Below are positions 34,571 through 43,567 of a stretch of 64,000 nucleotides of DNA, piece after piece (positions within the stretch are counted from its first letter, which is position 1; each line of letters begins with the position of its first letter). Below the pieces are notes generated by a model that was given only the letters and a program-made list of their open reading frames with translations, made no database searches and was not told the DNA's origin. The DNA lies in the NCBI GenBank assembly GCA_902462295.1, contig CABQAZ010000003.1:1-64000 (forward strand), written 5' to 3'. The position numbers were made by a program, and so were the translations under genes. This DNA comes from an uncultured Clostridium sp. (lineage in GTDB: Bacteria; Bacillota; Clostridia; TANB77; CAG-508).

Positions 34571-35431
34571 ATGAAAGCTAATTTTTACATAGAAAATCAA
34601 CGTTTCTGTCTTGCATTTGACAGATATGTAATTGAAGAAATAAACGGAAAAAGATATGTTTTACCAGAAAAAGGAGCAAAAAGTCATGCTTCAACATTTT
34701 CTGATTGGATAGATAGATATTTAATAGATATTTTAAATATTGGGAAAAAAGTATATTACAAAGAAAAAATTGAAGACATAGAAATTTTAGACTATGTGCG
34801 AAACTATGGTTTATTTGGATTTATGGCTGATTTCCCAGTTAATAGATATTATGTTTTAGATGATATTGTAGCTTTAAGAGATTATAATTTAATAGAATAT
34901 GAAGATCATATAACAAATATGAAGTTAGAAGAATACCTAAATTTTTTTATGCCAAAACTAAACAATAATCAAATTAAAGAACTTATTGAAAAATGTAGAA
35001 AAGATATATCTCCTAGAATTATGGAAAAATATCTTACACCTGAACTAAATGAATTTTTGATATTCTCTAAAAATTATGGAGAACCTGTTGATATGATTTT
35101 GCAATATGCAAAAATTCTATATGAACATCTAGTTCACTTTGTAGAAGAACGTCACTTGATGAATTATTCTCCACTTATAGCAATAAATAATCTTTATACT
35201 AATATAGATAGATTACACAATAATGAAATAGGTTTAGTTTATGGATATTTAAAACAAGCAATAGATTTGAATTTTTTAGTTAATTTATCACAAGATACTA
35301 TTATGCTTAAGATTTGTAAATTCTGCCATAAGGCTTTTATACCTAAAAACTCAAAGGCAGAATATGATACACCACAATGTAAGAATAAAGCTAATGTATA
35401 TAGCTTTAGAAAAAGAGCTCAAGAAGATTAG
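34571..35431 (+). CDS. Protein with C-terminal zinc finger (element 2)
   Basis: The 286-residue protein ends with C-K-F-C-H-K-A-F-I-P-K then T-P-Q-C-K-N-K-A, a CxxC...C treble-clef-like finger with a basic tail, as in DUF6076/CGNR-type proteins. The N-terminal 250 residues are helical and unassigned. Element 3 has a protein of the same layout in the same place (43,568), divergent from xis. This suggests a regulator or maintenance factor of the element. Confidence 0.65.
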   Translation: MKANFYIENQRFCLAFDRYVIEEINGKRYVLPEKGAKSHASTFSDWIDRYLIDILNIGKKVYYKEKIEDIEILDYVRNYGLFGFMADFPVNRYYVLDDIVALRDYNLIEYEDHITNMKLEEYLNFFMPKLNNNQIKELIEKCRKDISPRIMEKYLTPELNEFLIFSKNYGEPVDMILQYAKILYEHLVHFVEERHLMNYSPLIAINNLYTNIDRLHNNEIGLVYGYLKQAIDLNFLVNLSQDTIMLKICKFCHKAFIPKNSKAEYDTPQCKNKANVYSFRKRAQED

Positions 35432-35679
35432 AAAATAATAAAGTTAGATAAACTAATAATTCATAATCCCGAAAAATTTTCTACGTATTTTATTGAAAGC
35501 AATCCATAAACTACCAATAAATTAACATTTTTTGACAAATAGCTTAAGTTTTACATAATATTATGATACAATATAAACTGTAATTTGGGCTAAATGCTTG
35601 ATTATATGGTAGGATAAAGCAGTTCGAAAAATGTATGAGAAAAATTTAATTCATACACAATTATGAAAGGAGAACAACT

Positions 35680-36573
35680 ATGAGTAGTAGCAACCCTAAC
35701 CAAGAAGTCCGTGTGGTAGCGGAAAATCGGAGTGGAATTGTAACACATCCGAGAGAAATAATGGACTTAAAAGAATTGTTCGTTATTTTGACTTACCACT
35801 GCAATGGAAATTGCGAGTATTGTATTGAAAGAAATGTTCACCAGAAAGGAATGATTAGCGACGAAAACTTCGAAAAAGCAATTGCTTTCGCTAAAGAAAA
35901 AGGGTTAACAACCATTTTCTTGCACGGAGGAGAGCCGTCTGTTCATCCCAATATCGTTAGCTATGCAAAAAAATCTAAAGATGCAGGATTTTTGGTAAAG
36001 ATGTTTACAAATGGTATTGCCATTGATAGAATTAGGCAGTTGGATGGTATCCTTGACGAGATTATTTTCTCGTATAGAGGCGACTATTCCTTGCATAATC
36101 AGAGTGAATGGAAAACGCCGTTGTCCCTGCAGGTACTTGTAACTCAAGATGAGTTTCCGACATTAGAAGATTTGAGAACTTTTATTGTTGAAAAAAGAGC
36201 TACAGGAATGAAACTTAGAATTCATACTTTAAATCCGGTGAATCAGTATTCGTATGACCATCAGTATGTCTCATATCTCGAAGATATGTTTATGGAACTT
36301 CCTGATGATGAGGTTTATTGTGCAAGCAATAAGGTCATGTTAGCATTTGAAGGTGTTGGAATTCGTTTGACGAATAAGTCTCTGAATCCTTCTCATCTCA
36401 AATACAGCATGACACCGTCTGGTGAAATTCAGACCAATTTCAAGAGACATTTCAATGAAATTGTAAAGAATGAAACGATGGAAGCTCTGTTGCAAAAATC
36501 TCAGGAAAAGTTAATGAGACTGAGAGCGGACAAGAGCCCTGTCCCGCTGGACAAAGTATTAGGTTTTTATTGA
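35680..36573 (+). CDS. Radical SAM protein (element 2 cargo)
   Basis: The 297-residue protein has the iron-sulfur motif C-N-G-N-C-E-Y-C (Cys 41, 45, 48) and the following radical SAM features F-L-H-G-G-E-P-S and F-T-N-G. It lacks an obvious C-terminal SPASM cysteine cluster. The substrate is unknown; single-domain enzymes of this size modify peptides, nucleotides or tRNA. Base composition is clearly richer in G/C than the neighbours (for example CGTGTGGTAGCGG near 35,710), a sign of separate origin. AAAGGAGAA precedes the ATG. Confidence 0.85.
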   Translation: MSSSNPNQEVRVVAENRSGIVTHPREIMDLKELFVILTYHCNGNCEYCIERNVHQKGMISDENFEKAIAFAKEKGLTTIFLHGGEPSVHPNIVSYAKKSKDAGFLVKMFTNGIAIDRIRQLDGILDEIIFSYRGDYSLHNQSEWKTPLSLQVLVTQDEFPTLEDLRTFIVEKRATGMKLRIHTLNPVNQYSYDHQYVSYLEDMFMELPDDEVYCASNKVMLAFEGVGIRLTNKSLNPSHLKYSMTPSGEIQTNFKRHFNEIVKNETMEALLQKSQEKLMRLRADKSPVPLDKVLGFY

Positions 36574-36618
36574 TAACTTAATACTTAAGTGAAATGATGA
36601 AAGGATGATGTAACAAAA

Positions 36619-37152
36619 ATGAGAAAGAAATTTACAAGCAAAACATATTTGCGTGGCGTTTCTGATTGGGACTTTGTTATGCAAAAGCAAAAATCAGAAA
36701 ATTATTATCTAAGCATGAAAAGAATAAACGAAATCGATCAACCTTTTATTGTTAATATCTCAGGACAAAGTGTTGTATATATTGACAATGGGTACTATAT
36801 AGTAGAGTTTACCCCATTGGAACAGTTTTACAATGCAAGAGTGTTTCTTGATAGAAACGCAGAGGTGTTAGGATATTATTTTGATATAAGTCGTGGAAAT
36901 GGTGTTGAGGAAAATATACCATATTATGATGACTTGTATTTAGATATTATTCACTGTCCAGCAGATAATGGTTTTACAGTAATTGATGATGAAGACGAAT
37001 TGTTGGAAGCATTAAATACTGGAAAAATAACAAGGGAAGAATTCGATTTAGCAAATGAGGTTTGTTCTAAACTGTTTGAAGAAATTTTGGCAAATAAAAA
37101 CATATTTATTAATATGGATAAGAAAGAATTGATTCAAAGGTGGTTTAAATAA
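36619..37152 (+). CDS. DUF402-family (Ntdp-like) protein (element 2 cargo)
   Basis: The 177-residue protein matches the DUF402 beta-barrel: D-N-G-Y-Y-I-V-E-F-T-P, Y-F-D-I-S-R-G-N-G, Y-Y-D-D-L-Y-L-D-I and the closing L-D-E...E-F-D-L-A-N-E region. Characterised relatives hydrolyse nucleoside tri- and diphosphates with metal ions. It starts 46 bases after the radical SAM gene, probably in the same transcript. Confidence 0.75.
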   Translation: MRKKFTSKTYLRGVSDWDFVMQKQKSENYYLSMKRINEIDQPFIVNISGQSVVYIDNGYYIVEFTPLEQFYNARVFLDRNAEVLGYYFDISRGNGVEENIPYYDDLYLDIIHCPADNGFTVIDDEDELLEALNTGKITREEFDLANEVCSKLFEEILANKNIFINMDKKELIQRWFK

Positions 37153-37341
37153 AAATTTCATTGATCCTTACAAACATGCTTTAAAAATCAAGGTAAATAC
37201 CGAGATGAGACTATTGGCAATATTTGTCAGTAGTCTTTTATATTGAGCAAATTAAGTATAAATGTTAAATTCATGTCATTGACATTTTTCTTTTTTTTGT
37301 ATATTATTTTAGAAAGTATAAAAGAAAAAGAGGGAAATTTA

Positions 37342-38214
37342 ATGATTGATTTACATATACATACATTGTATTCAGATGGAGATAAAACAGTAGAAGAAAT
37401 ACTAAAAATGTGTGAAAAAAAGCACATAGAATATATTTCAATAACGGATCATGATACATGTAAACAATATCAAGATGAAATACTTAAAGCTAATACAATA
37501 TTTAGTGGTAAAATTATAAAAGGCTCAGAATTGCATGCAATGTTTCAAAACGAGAATATCGAAATATTAGCTTATAATATAGATCCTAATATAATAAATG
37601 AATGGTGTGAAAAATATTATTCAGATGAAATATTGAAGAAACAACAAGACATACTGTATCGAAGATTATTAATGATTTGTGATAAAAAAGGACTTGTATA
37701 TGATGAAAAAAAAATAAAAAAACCAACAAAAGTATATGAATATGTTGAAAATCCAATTTATGAAGAAATACTTAAATATCCTGAAAATTGCACAATATTA
37801 GGAGAGTTTGCAGAATCATTTAATATATTTTTTAGAAAAGGACTATCAAATCCAGAAAGCAGTTATTCTATGAATTATGCCGAATTTAGACCACAATATA
37901 AAGAAGTAATTGATATTATTCATAAAGCAGGAGGAAAAGCATTTTTGGCACATCCGTTTGAATATAGATTTCAAAACATTATTAAATTTATAGATGACTT
38001 AAGAAAAGAAGCTGAGTTAGATGGAATAGAATGTTATCATCCTTCATCTGCAAATGACAATAAGAAAGATATTTTAGTAGAATATGCTAGAAAAAATGGA
38101 TTATTTATTAGTGGTGGAAGTGATTATCATGGTAAAATAAAACCTGATATAGAGATTGGTGTAGGTAGAGGAAATTTAAATATAACAAAGGAAATAATAG
38201 AAGCTTGGTTATAA
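37342..38214 (+). CDS. PHP-domain phosphoesterase, paralogue in element 2
   Basis: The 290-residue protein starts M-I-D-L-H-I-H-T-L-Y-S-D-G with I-T-D-H-D-T-C and a late G-G-S-D-Y-H-G, as in the chromosomal copy at 11,027. The ends also match (G-R-G-N-L-N-I-T-K-E against G-K-G-N-L-Q-I-P-E-E). GAGGGAAATTTA precedes ATG 37,342; the in-frame extension upstream lacks a suitable ribosome binding site. The substrate is unknown. Confidence 0.85.
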   Translation: MIDLHIHTLYSDGDKTVEEILKMCEKKHIEYISITDHDTCKQYQDEILKANTIFSGKIIKGSELHAMFQNENIEILAYNIDPNIINEWCEKYYSDEILKKQQDILYRRLLMICDKKGLVYDEKKIKKPTKVYEYVENPIYEEILKYPENCTILGEFAESFNIFFRKGLSNPESSYSMNYAEFRPQYKEVIDIIHKAGGKAFLAHPFEYRFQNIIKFIDDLRKEAELDGIECYHPSSANDNKKDILVEYARKNGLFISGGSDYHGKIKPDIEIGVGRGNLNITKEIIEAWL

Positions 38215-38290
38215 ATATTATAATAATTAATACTTATTAATAAATTTAATTACATCATAAAAATATAAAATATAGTGAATATAAAACGGA

Positions 38291-38327
38291 AAAAGCGATA
38301 ATGAATAATAATTCTATTATCGCTTTT
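38291..38327. terminator. Bidirectional terminator in element 2
   Basis: AAAAGCGATAAT (38291-38302) pairs with ATTATCGCTTTT (38316-38327). It separates the converging PHP gene and the minus-strand mobilisation genes. Confidence 0.8.
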
Positions 38328-38333
38328 CATAGG

Positions 38334-38660
38334 TTATTTTATAATTCCAATATTTTTAAAATAATAATATGCTTCTCTAGCCCCCAAAAAGAATATTTCT
38401 CTTTCTTCAAAATCACACATTTTCATATATAAAGAATTCAATTTTTGTAACATTTTACATTCTTTCTTGTTTAATTCTAATGTTTCTTTATCTTCTAAAA
38501 TCAGTTGTAAGTTTGGGTAATCATTCATTATTTTGTGAAATTGCTCATATAAATTTTTATATTCTAAATTATTTCTTTTTAATTTTATTCTTGAACTATC
38601 TATTAATTCATATAATTCTATTGAATCCATATCATATAATTTTAATTCTTTATTTTCCAT
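38334..38660 (-). CDS. Conserved small protein beside MobV (element 2)
   Basis: The 108-residue helical protein ends E-R-E-I-F-F-L-G-A-R-E-A-Y-Y-Y-F-K, which matches the C-terminus of the 48,995 protein in element 3 (E-R-E-I-Y-F-K-G then D-A-Y-Y-Y-F-K). It lies downstream of the relaxase on the same strand, after GAAAGGATTTGAT. Family name not recognised; likely linked to mobilisation or plasmid-like maintenance. Confidence 0.65.
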   Translation of the reverse strand: MENKELKLYDMDSIELYELIDSSRIKLKRNNLEYKNLYEQFHKIMNDYPNLQLILEDKETLELNKKECKMLQKLNSLYMKMCDFEEREIFFLGAREAYYYFKNIGIIK

Positions 38661-38676
38661 TATTATCAAATCCTTT

Positions 38677-39901
38677 CTAATATTCAATATAAAAGTTATC
38701 ATTTTTATTCTTAAATTGGTTTATATCAAGTTGTTTTTCAAAATTAAAGTTAGTGTATGTTTCTCTTTCAAAATCTCGTATAAGCTCATCCTCAGATGGA
38801 TATGAAAATTTATGACAAAGCCATTTGATAAATTTTTTAAGAGTTGTTTTAAATTTATCTATTGTTTTCTTTAGATACTTATTTTCTTGTTTTAATTTAT
38901 GAATTTCTTTTTTATATTCATGTTCCATATTATAGGCTTTACTTTCAAATTTTAACTCTAGTTCTTTTTCTTTATTTTCCAATTTTTCTTTAAGCAAAGT
39001 ATTTGAGAGCTTTAAATTTACATTTTTCTCTGTTATATTTATATAATCTTCTTTGAAATTTTCTGCAAAATCTACTGTCTTTACTTGTTTTGATAATTCT
39101 TTATTTAGAGCTAAATTTTCTTTATGAAGTTTTAAAATTAATTCATCTTTTGGCTTTATGATTTTTTCAAATATCTTTTCATCTCTATTAAGCATTACTT
39201 TTTTTATATCGCTTATCTGCGGTGTCTCTGGTAATTCTAAAGTTATATTTTCTAATACCTTTTTAGTATTTTCAAAATTAGTTATTTGTTTGTAATTTTG
39301 AATCGTTTCGTTTTTTCTTTTTGTTTCTTCTACTGGTAATCCTCTTTGCAAGTCAAAGCCTTTGCTTGTTATATATTCGTGAAAAGCATTTTGCAAATTT
39401 CTATAACTGTCTCTACCTTTCCAAAAGTCTCTACAACATACTTTATCAATTTCATGTCCGTCTTTATCTTTTGCATGAATTACTGGAATGTAAATCAAAT
39501 GCATGTGTGGAGTGGTTTCATCAAAATGAACTACTGCTGAAATTATATTTTTCTCTCCAAGATTTTTGTAATTGCATATAAACTTGTAGCTTTCTTCAAA
39601 ATATCTTTTAGTCTCTTCCATTCCAATTGTATCAAAGAATTCTTTATCTGATGTAAATATCATTTCACACATTATAATGCTGTTACTTCTAATTTGACCT
39701 TGTAAATCGTATTTTTTCCTTAGTTTATCAAATTCCTTTATGTAACTTAATTCATTTTTCTTAAAGTAATAATTCAAATGCAATTTACTAATATCTATTT
39801 CCGTATTCGAATGATTTTTTGCTTTTCTATCATTATGAACGCATATTCCGATTAGCTTGGCTCATTGTTAATTTTTCATTTCTTACTATAGCATAACTCA
39901 T
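38677..39901 (-). pseudogene. mobV: MobV-family relaxase, frameshifted (element 2)
   Basis: The gene opens at ATG 39,901 with M-S-Y-A-I-V-R-N-E-K-L-T, the Pre/MobV start, but runs into a stop after about 22 codons. The +1 frame from about 39,860 continues I-C-V-H-N-D-R-K-A-K-N-H and then H-L-N-Y-Y-F-K-K (motif I) into the 368-codon main frame. H-F-D-E-T-T-P-H-M-H (near 39,500) is the catalytic His motif, and the C-terminal half is coiled coil. One extra base near 39,850-39,860 explains the break. A restart at 39,783 would lose motif I, so nicking is probably impaired. Confidence 0.75.
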
Positions 39902-39993
39902 TGCTCCGAAGTCCTTTCTTGCTCGAAACAAATTTATTTGTCTAACACACTAGACAAGTTTTTCAAACTTATCGTGTGCTCTGCGAGGCTCTC

Positions 39994-40090
39994 CTAAAAA
40001 TGACCTAGCATTTTTAGACTATAAATTATAATGAACTAGTCATTATAATTTATAGTGAAATTGCCCATATAAAGTATAGTTGGCAATTTT
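39994..40090. other. Three consecutive hairpins, likely oriT/origin region (element 2)
   Basis: Hairpin 1: CTAAAAATG/CATTTTTAG (39994-40017). Hairpin 2: a perfect 16-base stem (40019-40034 with 40040-40055). Hairpin 3: AAATTGCC/GGCAATTT (40058-40065 with 40082-40089). Element 3 has three hairpins of the same order and spacing at 51,017-51,116 but with mostly different bases. They lie between mobV and repA, where oriT and single-strand origins are expected. Confidence 0.6.
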
Positions 40091-40106
40091 ATATTAGAGC
40101 CATTGC

Positions 40107-41012
40107 TTACGAAGTTATAGCTTTGTTATCATAAGCAAAGTAAGTATAGAGAAAATCAGGTGAGCCATCTTCATAGTCCCTTCCTTTATAAGAAACTTTA
40201 TTTTCTTTTTTCTTTGAAATAGAAATATTTGTATTCCCTAAATTATTATATAAGCAAATCATCAAATAATTTTTAGCATTTTGTATATTAGGTATATTCT
40301 TCAATATATCTAATAATTGAATTAAATTTTCTTTTACTATAAGTTTTAATTTGTCTAATATTTTATAGTGATTAACTGTTACACTTCCTACTTTTAAGGT
40401 ATCTTTATAATATAAGCTATTAATAACATCTTCTAAAATAGTTTTTTCTTCTTGTGAAAAGTCCTCTAGTTTGCATTTATCTTTTATTTCTTTTAAATAA
40501 AACTCATCATCACTATTAGGATTGATAGAATCAGTATTGATTATATTAGTTTTGATATTATTAGTATTGATTCCTCGTAAATTCTCCGATTCTAAATTCG
40601 TAATATTTTCGATTCCAGAATCGTAATTTTTACGACTCAAGAAACGTAAATTTTCCGTTTCTTCATGCTCAATTTTTCCAACATATATTAAATTAGGTTT
40701 TCCTAATCCTTGTCTTTTCTCTTGAACAAGTCCTGCATTATTTAATTGTTTAAATGCTTTTGTAGCAGTTTTATCAGACAAATTTAATTTTTCTTGTACT
40801 TCTTCTCTTGTAAAGATTAAATATATATTTCTTTCATCATCTATCCAATGATTTTTTTGAGATAAATATAATCTATCTAGTAAAAAAGCATATAGTATTT
40901 TACTATCTGAATTTAATTTGTCTTTATATAAAGAACTTACAAATAGCTCTTGTGGTATTTTATAATACGAATTTTCTAAATATTCATTATCTTTATAAGG
41001 CTTAAATTCCAT
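40107..41012 (-). CDS. RepA-type replication initiator (element 2)
   Basis: The 301-residue protein starts M-E-F-K-P-Y-K-D-N with Y-Y-K-I-P-Q-E-L-F and L-N-S-D-S-K-I-L-Y-A-F-L-L-D-R, the RepA_N signature. A winged-helix V-Q-E-K-L-N-L-S-D-K-T-A-T-K-A-F-K follows. The N-terminal domain binds iterons in related plasmids. The start after AGAAAGGAGAAC is preferred; the longer frame reaching 41,159 has no family match. It implies that the excised element replicates. Confidence 0.85.
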   Translation of the reverse strand: MEFKPYKDNEYLENSYYKIPQELFVSSLYKDKLNSDSKILYAFLLDRLYLSQKNHWIDDERNIYLIFTREEVQEKLNLSDKTATKAFKQLNNAGLVQEKRQGLGKPNLIYVGKIEHEETENLRFLSRKNYDSGIENITNLESENLRGINTNNIKTNIINTDSINPNSDDEFYLKEIKDKCKLEDFSQEEKTILEDVINSLYYKDTLKVGSVTVNHYKILDKLKLIVKENLIQLLDILKNIPNIQNAKNYLMICLYNNLGNTNISISKKKENKVSYKGRDYEDGSPDFLYTYFAYDNKAITS

Positions 41013-41257
41013 AAAAAAGTTCTCCTTTCTGTTTATTTGAAGAACTTTAAAACTACTTGATATTTTTCCTTGAAACATTCTTGAAACATTGTAAATATTT
41101 TCTTGAAACTTTTTTCTTGAAGAAAATATGCACATTTTATAGAACTTTTCTGAACTCAAAAAAATTATGCTATTCTCAAATTTCTTTGAAAAATAGCATA
41201 ATTCATAACTTTTGAATTTTTATAAATTCTCTTAAATTCCCTTGAAAAAGGGCAAAA

Positions 41258-41271
41258 TATGGTCGAGGCGA
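41258..41271. repeat. Attachment site copy 3 (element 2/element 3 junction)
   Basis: TATGGTCGAGGCGA is identical to the copies at 32,283 and 52,284. An integrase gene again starts its reverse-strand end 150 bases to the right. The 41013-41423 stretch holds this site and AT-rich sequence without a gene. Confidence 0.8.
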
Positions 41272-41423
41272 GTTGCCTTTTCCAAATACTATTTTCTTTG
41301 ATATTTCAACCTTTTCAGGTAATAATTTTAAATTTGCGGAACATTTTTGCAGAACATTTAAACTTAAATATGCTTAAAATTCTGCAAAATTCCAATTAAT
41401 TATCTTTTGTATTATAAAATGTT

Positions 41424-42791
41424 TTATGAAACATTTGCTTGTGGTAGTGCGACACCGAATATATTTTTATCAACAAGATATTGTATAGCATTATCAGTTT
41501 CAGATTCAATAAATGAGCCATCTACATCAACATAGTATTTCATAGTAACAGAAATATCTTTATGTCCAAGAATTTGTTTTAATACAACTGGTGCGATCTT
41601 TGATTCAGCACATCTTGTTGCAAAAGTCCCACGAAGCATATGTGTATGAACATCAGTCTTTTTTATTAACTTTCCTTTTTTATTTGCTTCTTCATAAATT
41701 CCAATGTTTAATTTTAATGCAATTCTTTTTAGACAACTATTTATTGAATTTTCTAAATGCATTGTACCATTTTGTTTGCAAAATAAAAGGTTGTCTTTAT
41801 TTTTTATTTTATGTTCTAAAGCTTTTTCTATTATCTGCATACTAATATTATTCATTGTTAGAGTTCTTCTACCATTATCTGTTTTTGTTGTATCTCCAAT
41901 TATAATATTGCCTTTATCATCTTTGGTTTGAGTTCTTCTTATTTCTACTTTATTTTCAGATAGTATAATATCTTTCTTATAATCTAAAACTAAAGCTTCG
42001 CCGATTCTCATTCCTGTTGTTAGTAATAATAAAAGTAGATATTTATAAGAACACTTTGCATAACTAGTATTAATTAAATAATCAACTAATTTCTTTTCTT
42101 CCTCAATTGTTAATGATTTTCTTTTATGTGATACATATTCGCTTTTGGGCTTTATAACTCTTTTGTATCCTGACATAAAATTCTCTTCGATTATTTTTTG
42201 ATATTCAGCTTCGCCAAATCCCATACATAATAATTCATAGTTTTGCTTTATAGTTGACTCAGAATATTTTGACAGACTTGATAAATAATTTACAACTTCA
42301 TCTCTCATAACTTTAGAAATCGCTTTATTTGCAAATGGTGCTTTAGATATTTTCTTTAAGGTGTCCATTTTTCTTTTATAAGTAGATTGATCAATTTTTT
42401 TTAGCTTATATGATTCGTTAATACAAGTTGTTATAAGTTCTACAAGTGTTTTATTACTTTTTGTAATTATTCTCGGTCCACCATTCTTGTCCATATCCAA
42501 CTTATATTGCAGAGCATCTGCTAAAGCTTTTTCTTCAGTTTCTGCACCAAATGTTTTTCTTATTGTTTTCCCTGTGGTTGTATCTCTACCTATAGTTAAT
42601 AATGCTTTACAGCTTTTAGAAACATAGCATTTGTCACAATTTTTGCATAATTCATATTCTTTTTCTTTGTCAATGTACTTACTTTTTTGTATTTTTGTAT
42701 TAATTTCGCAATTAGCACATATATCTTTTTCATTTTTATTTTTCGGTTTTCTTGAAATATATGTACCTACAGTAATTCCCTTAAATTCCAT
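41424..42791 (-). CDS. Tyrosine integrase of element 3, with N-terminal cysteine cluster
   Basis: The 455-residue protein is close to the element 2 integrase throughout: I-I-T-K-S-N-K-T, G-M-R-I-G-E-A-L-V-L-D-Y, H-M-L-R-G-T-F-A-T-R-C-A-E and G-H-K-D-I-S-V-T-M-K-Y-Y (catalytic Tyr). The N-terminal region holds C-A-N-C and C-K-N-C-D-K-C-Y-V-S-K-S-C, enough for one or two zinc sites. It should integrate and excise at the tRNA-Pro 3' end. Confidence 0.92.
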   Translation of the reverse strand: MEFKGITVGTYISRKPKNKNEKDICANCEINTKIQKSKYIDKEKEYELCKNCDKCYVSKSCKALLTIGRDTTTGKTIRKTFGAETEEKALADALQYKLDMDKNGGPRIITKSNKTLVELITTCINESYKLKKIDQSTYKRKMDTLKKISKAPFANKAISKVMRDEVVNYLSSLSKYSESTIKQNYELLCMGFGEAEYQKIIEENFMSGYKRVIKPKSEYVSHKRKSLTIEEEKKLVDYLINTSYAKCSYKYLLLLLLTTGMRIGEALVLDYKKDIILSENKVEIRRTQTKDDKGNIIIGDTTKTDNGRRTLTMNNISMQIIEKALEHKIKNKDNLLFCKQNGTMHLENSINSCLKRIALKLNIGIYEEANKKGKLIKKTDVHTHMLRGTFATRCAESKIAPVVLKQILGHKDISVTMKYYVDVDGSFIESETDNAIQYLVDKNIFGVALPQANVS

Positions 42792-42865
42792 ATAATTGAA
42801 CTCTCCTTTTTGTTTAAATTTAAGGAAAACTATTGATATATTTGGATTTTATGTTATAATTATAG

Positions 42866-42951
42866 CAGTTAAGGAAACTTATAGCAATAGTTTTCTTTCA
42901 GTTTAGAATTTTTGAAGGTTTAAATGTCGCATATTTAAATCTTCTTGTTTT
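42866..42951 (+). ncRNA. Candidate antisense RNA between int and xis (element 3)
   Basis: TTGATA (42833-42838) and TATAAT (42855-42860), spacer 16, point right. A terminator stem lies at 42914-42925 with 42933-42944, followed by a T-rich run. The terminator block is identical to that of element 2 and the promoter-flanking inverted repeat co-varies. No open frame is present. Confidence 0.5.
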
Positions 42952-43143
42952 TTATATATTTGTATTTTGTTGAAATTTAAAATAATCCTTAAAAGCTTCT
43001 TCCATAACTAACCATGATTTTCCTATTTTCTTTCCTGGAAAGTCTTTTTTATTAAATAGGTCTAAACAAGTTTTATTGCCGATTTGTAAAGCTTTTTTTA
43101 TATCTTTTGTTTCTAAAAATGTTATACCATTTAATGTTTTCAT
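42952..43143 (-). CDS. xis: Excisionase (element 3)
   Basis: The 63-residue protein has the excisionase HTH: K-A-L-Q-I-G-N-K-T-C-L-D-L-F-N, then F-P-G-K-K-I-G-K-S-W. It aligns with the element 2 Xis. AAGGAGGAC precedes its ATG. The 424 bases upstream hold the leader element, an AT-rich stretch and the divergent promoter. Confidence 0.87.
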   Translation of the reverse strand: MKTLNGITFLETKDIKKALQIGNKTCLDLFNKKDFPGKKIGKSWLVMEEAFKDYFKFQQNTNI

Positions 43144-43227
43144 ATATATTTGTCCTCCTTGTGATTAATTTTTTAATGATAGATTTATCATAATTATTTA
43201 TCGTTTGTCTTTTTGTATTTTGTCTTA

Positions 43228-43268
43228 CATTGGAATTACACCAGTCCGATTCTATCCGACTTGCTCTC
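43228..43268 (-). promoter_or_regulatory. Conserved leader hairpin upstream of xis (element 3)
   Basis: AGTC (43243-43246) and GACT (43258-43261) enclose CGATTCTATCC; TGGAATTACACCA flanks it. This is the counterpart of the element 2 leader at 34,295-34,335. Confidence 0.45.
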
Positions 43269-43419
43269 ATTACGTGCGACGGCTCATCAGTCGATTACTC
43301 TGATTTCAACGCTCAAGTTGTGACTAAGCAAAAGTTTCATTAATTGTTTGTAAATGAAAATATGATGTTCCTTAAATCTAGAACATATTTGTCAATGTAC
43401 TTAAAAGTTACTATTTCTA

Positions 43420-43448
43420 TTGACTTATTATAAAAAATATTCTATAAT
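43420..43448 (+). promoter_or_regulatory. Promoter of the zinc-finger gene (element 3)
   Basis: TTGACT (43420-43425) and TATAAT (43443-43448) have a 17-base spacer. Confidence 0.75.
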
Positions 43449-43567
43449 ACTAGTGAGAAATATAACAAACTACTTTAAATACATTTACATTATAGAAAGT
43501 ATTTTATAAAATGTCAATAGATTTTCAAAAATATTTTATATTTCTAACAAAAGGAGATAGAAGAGAT

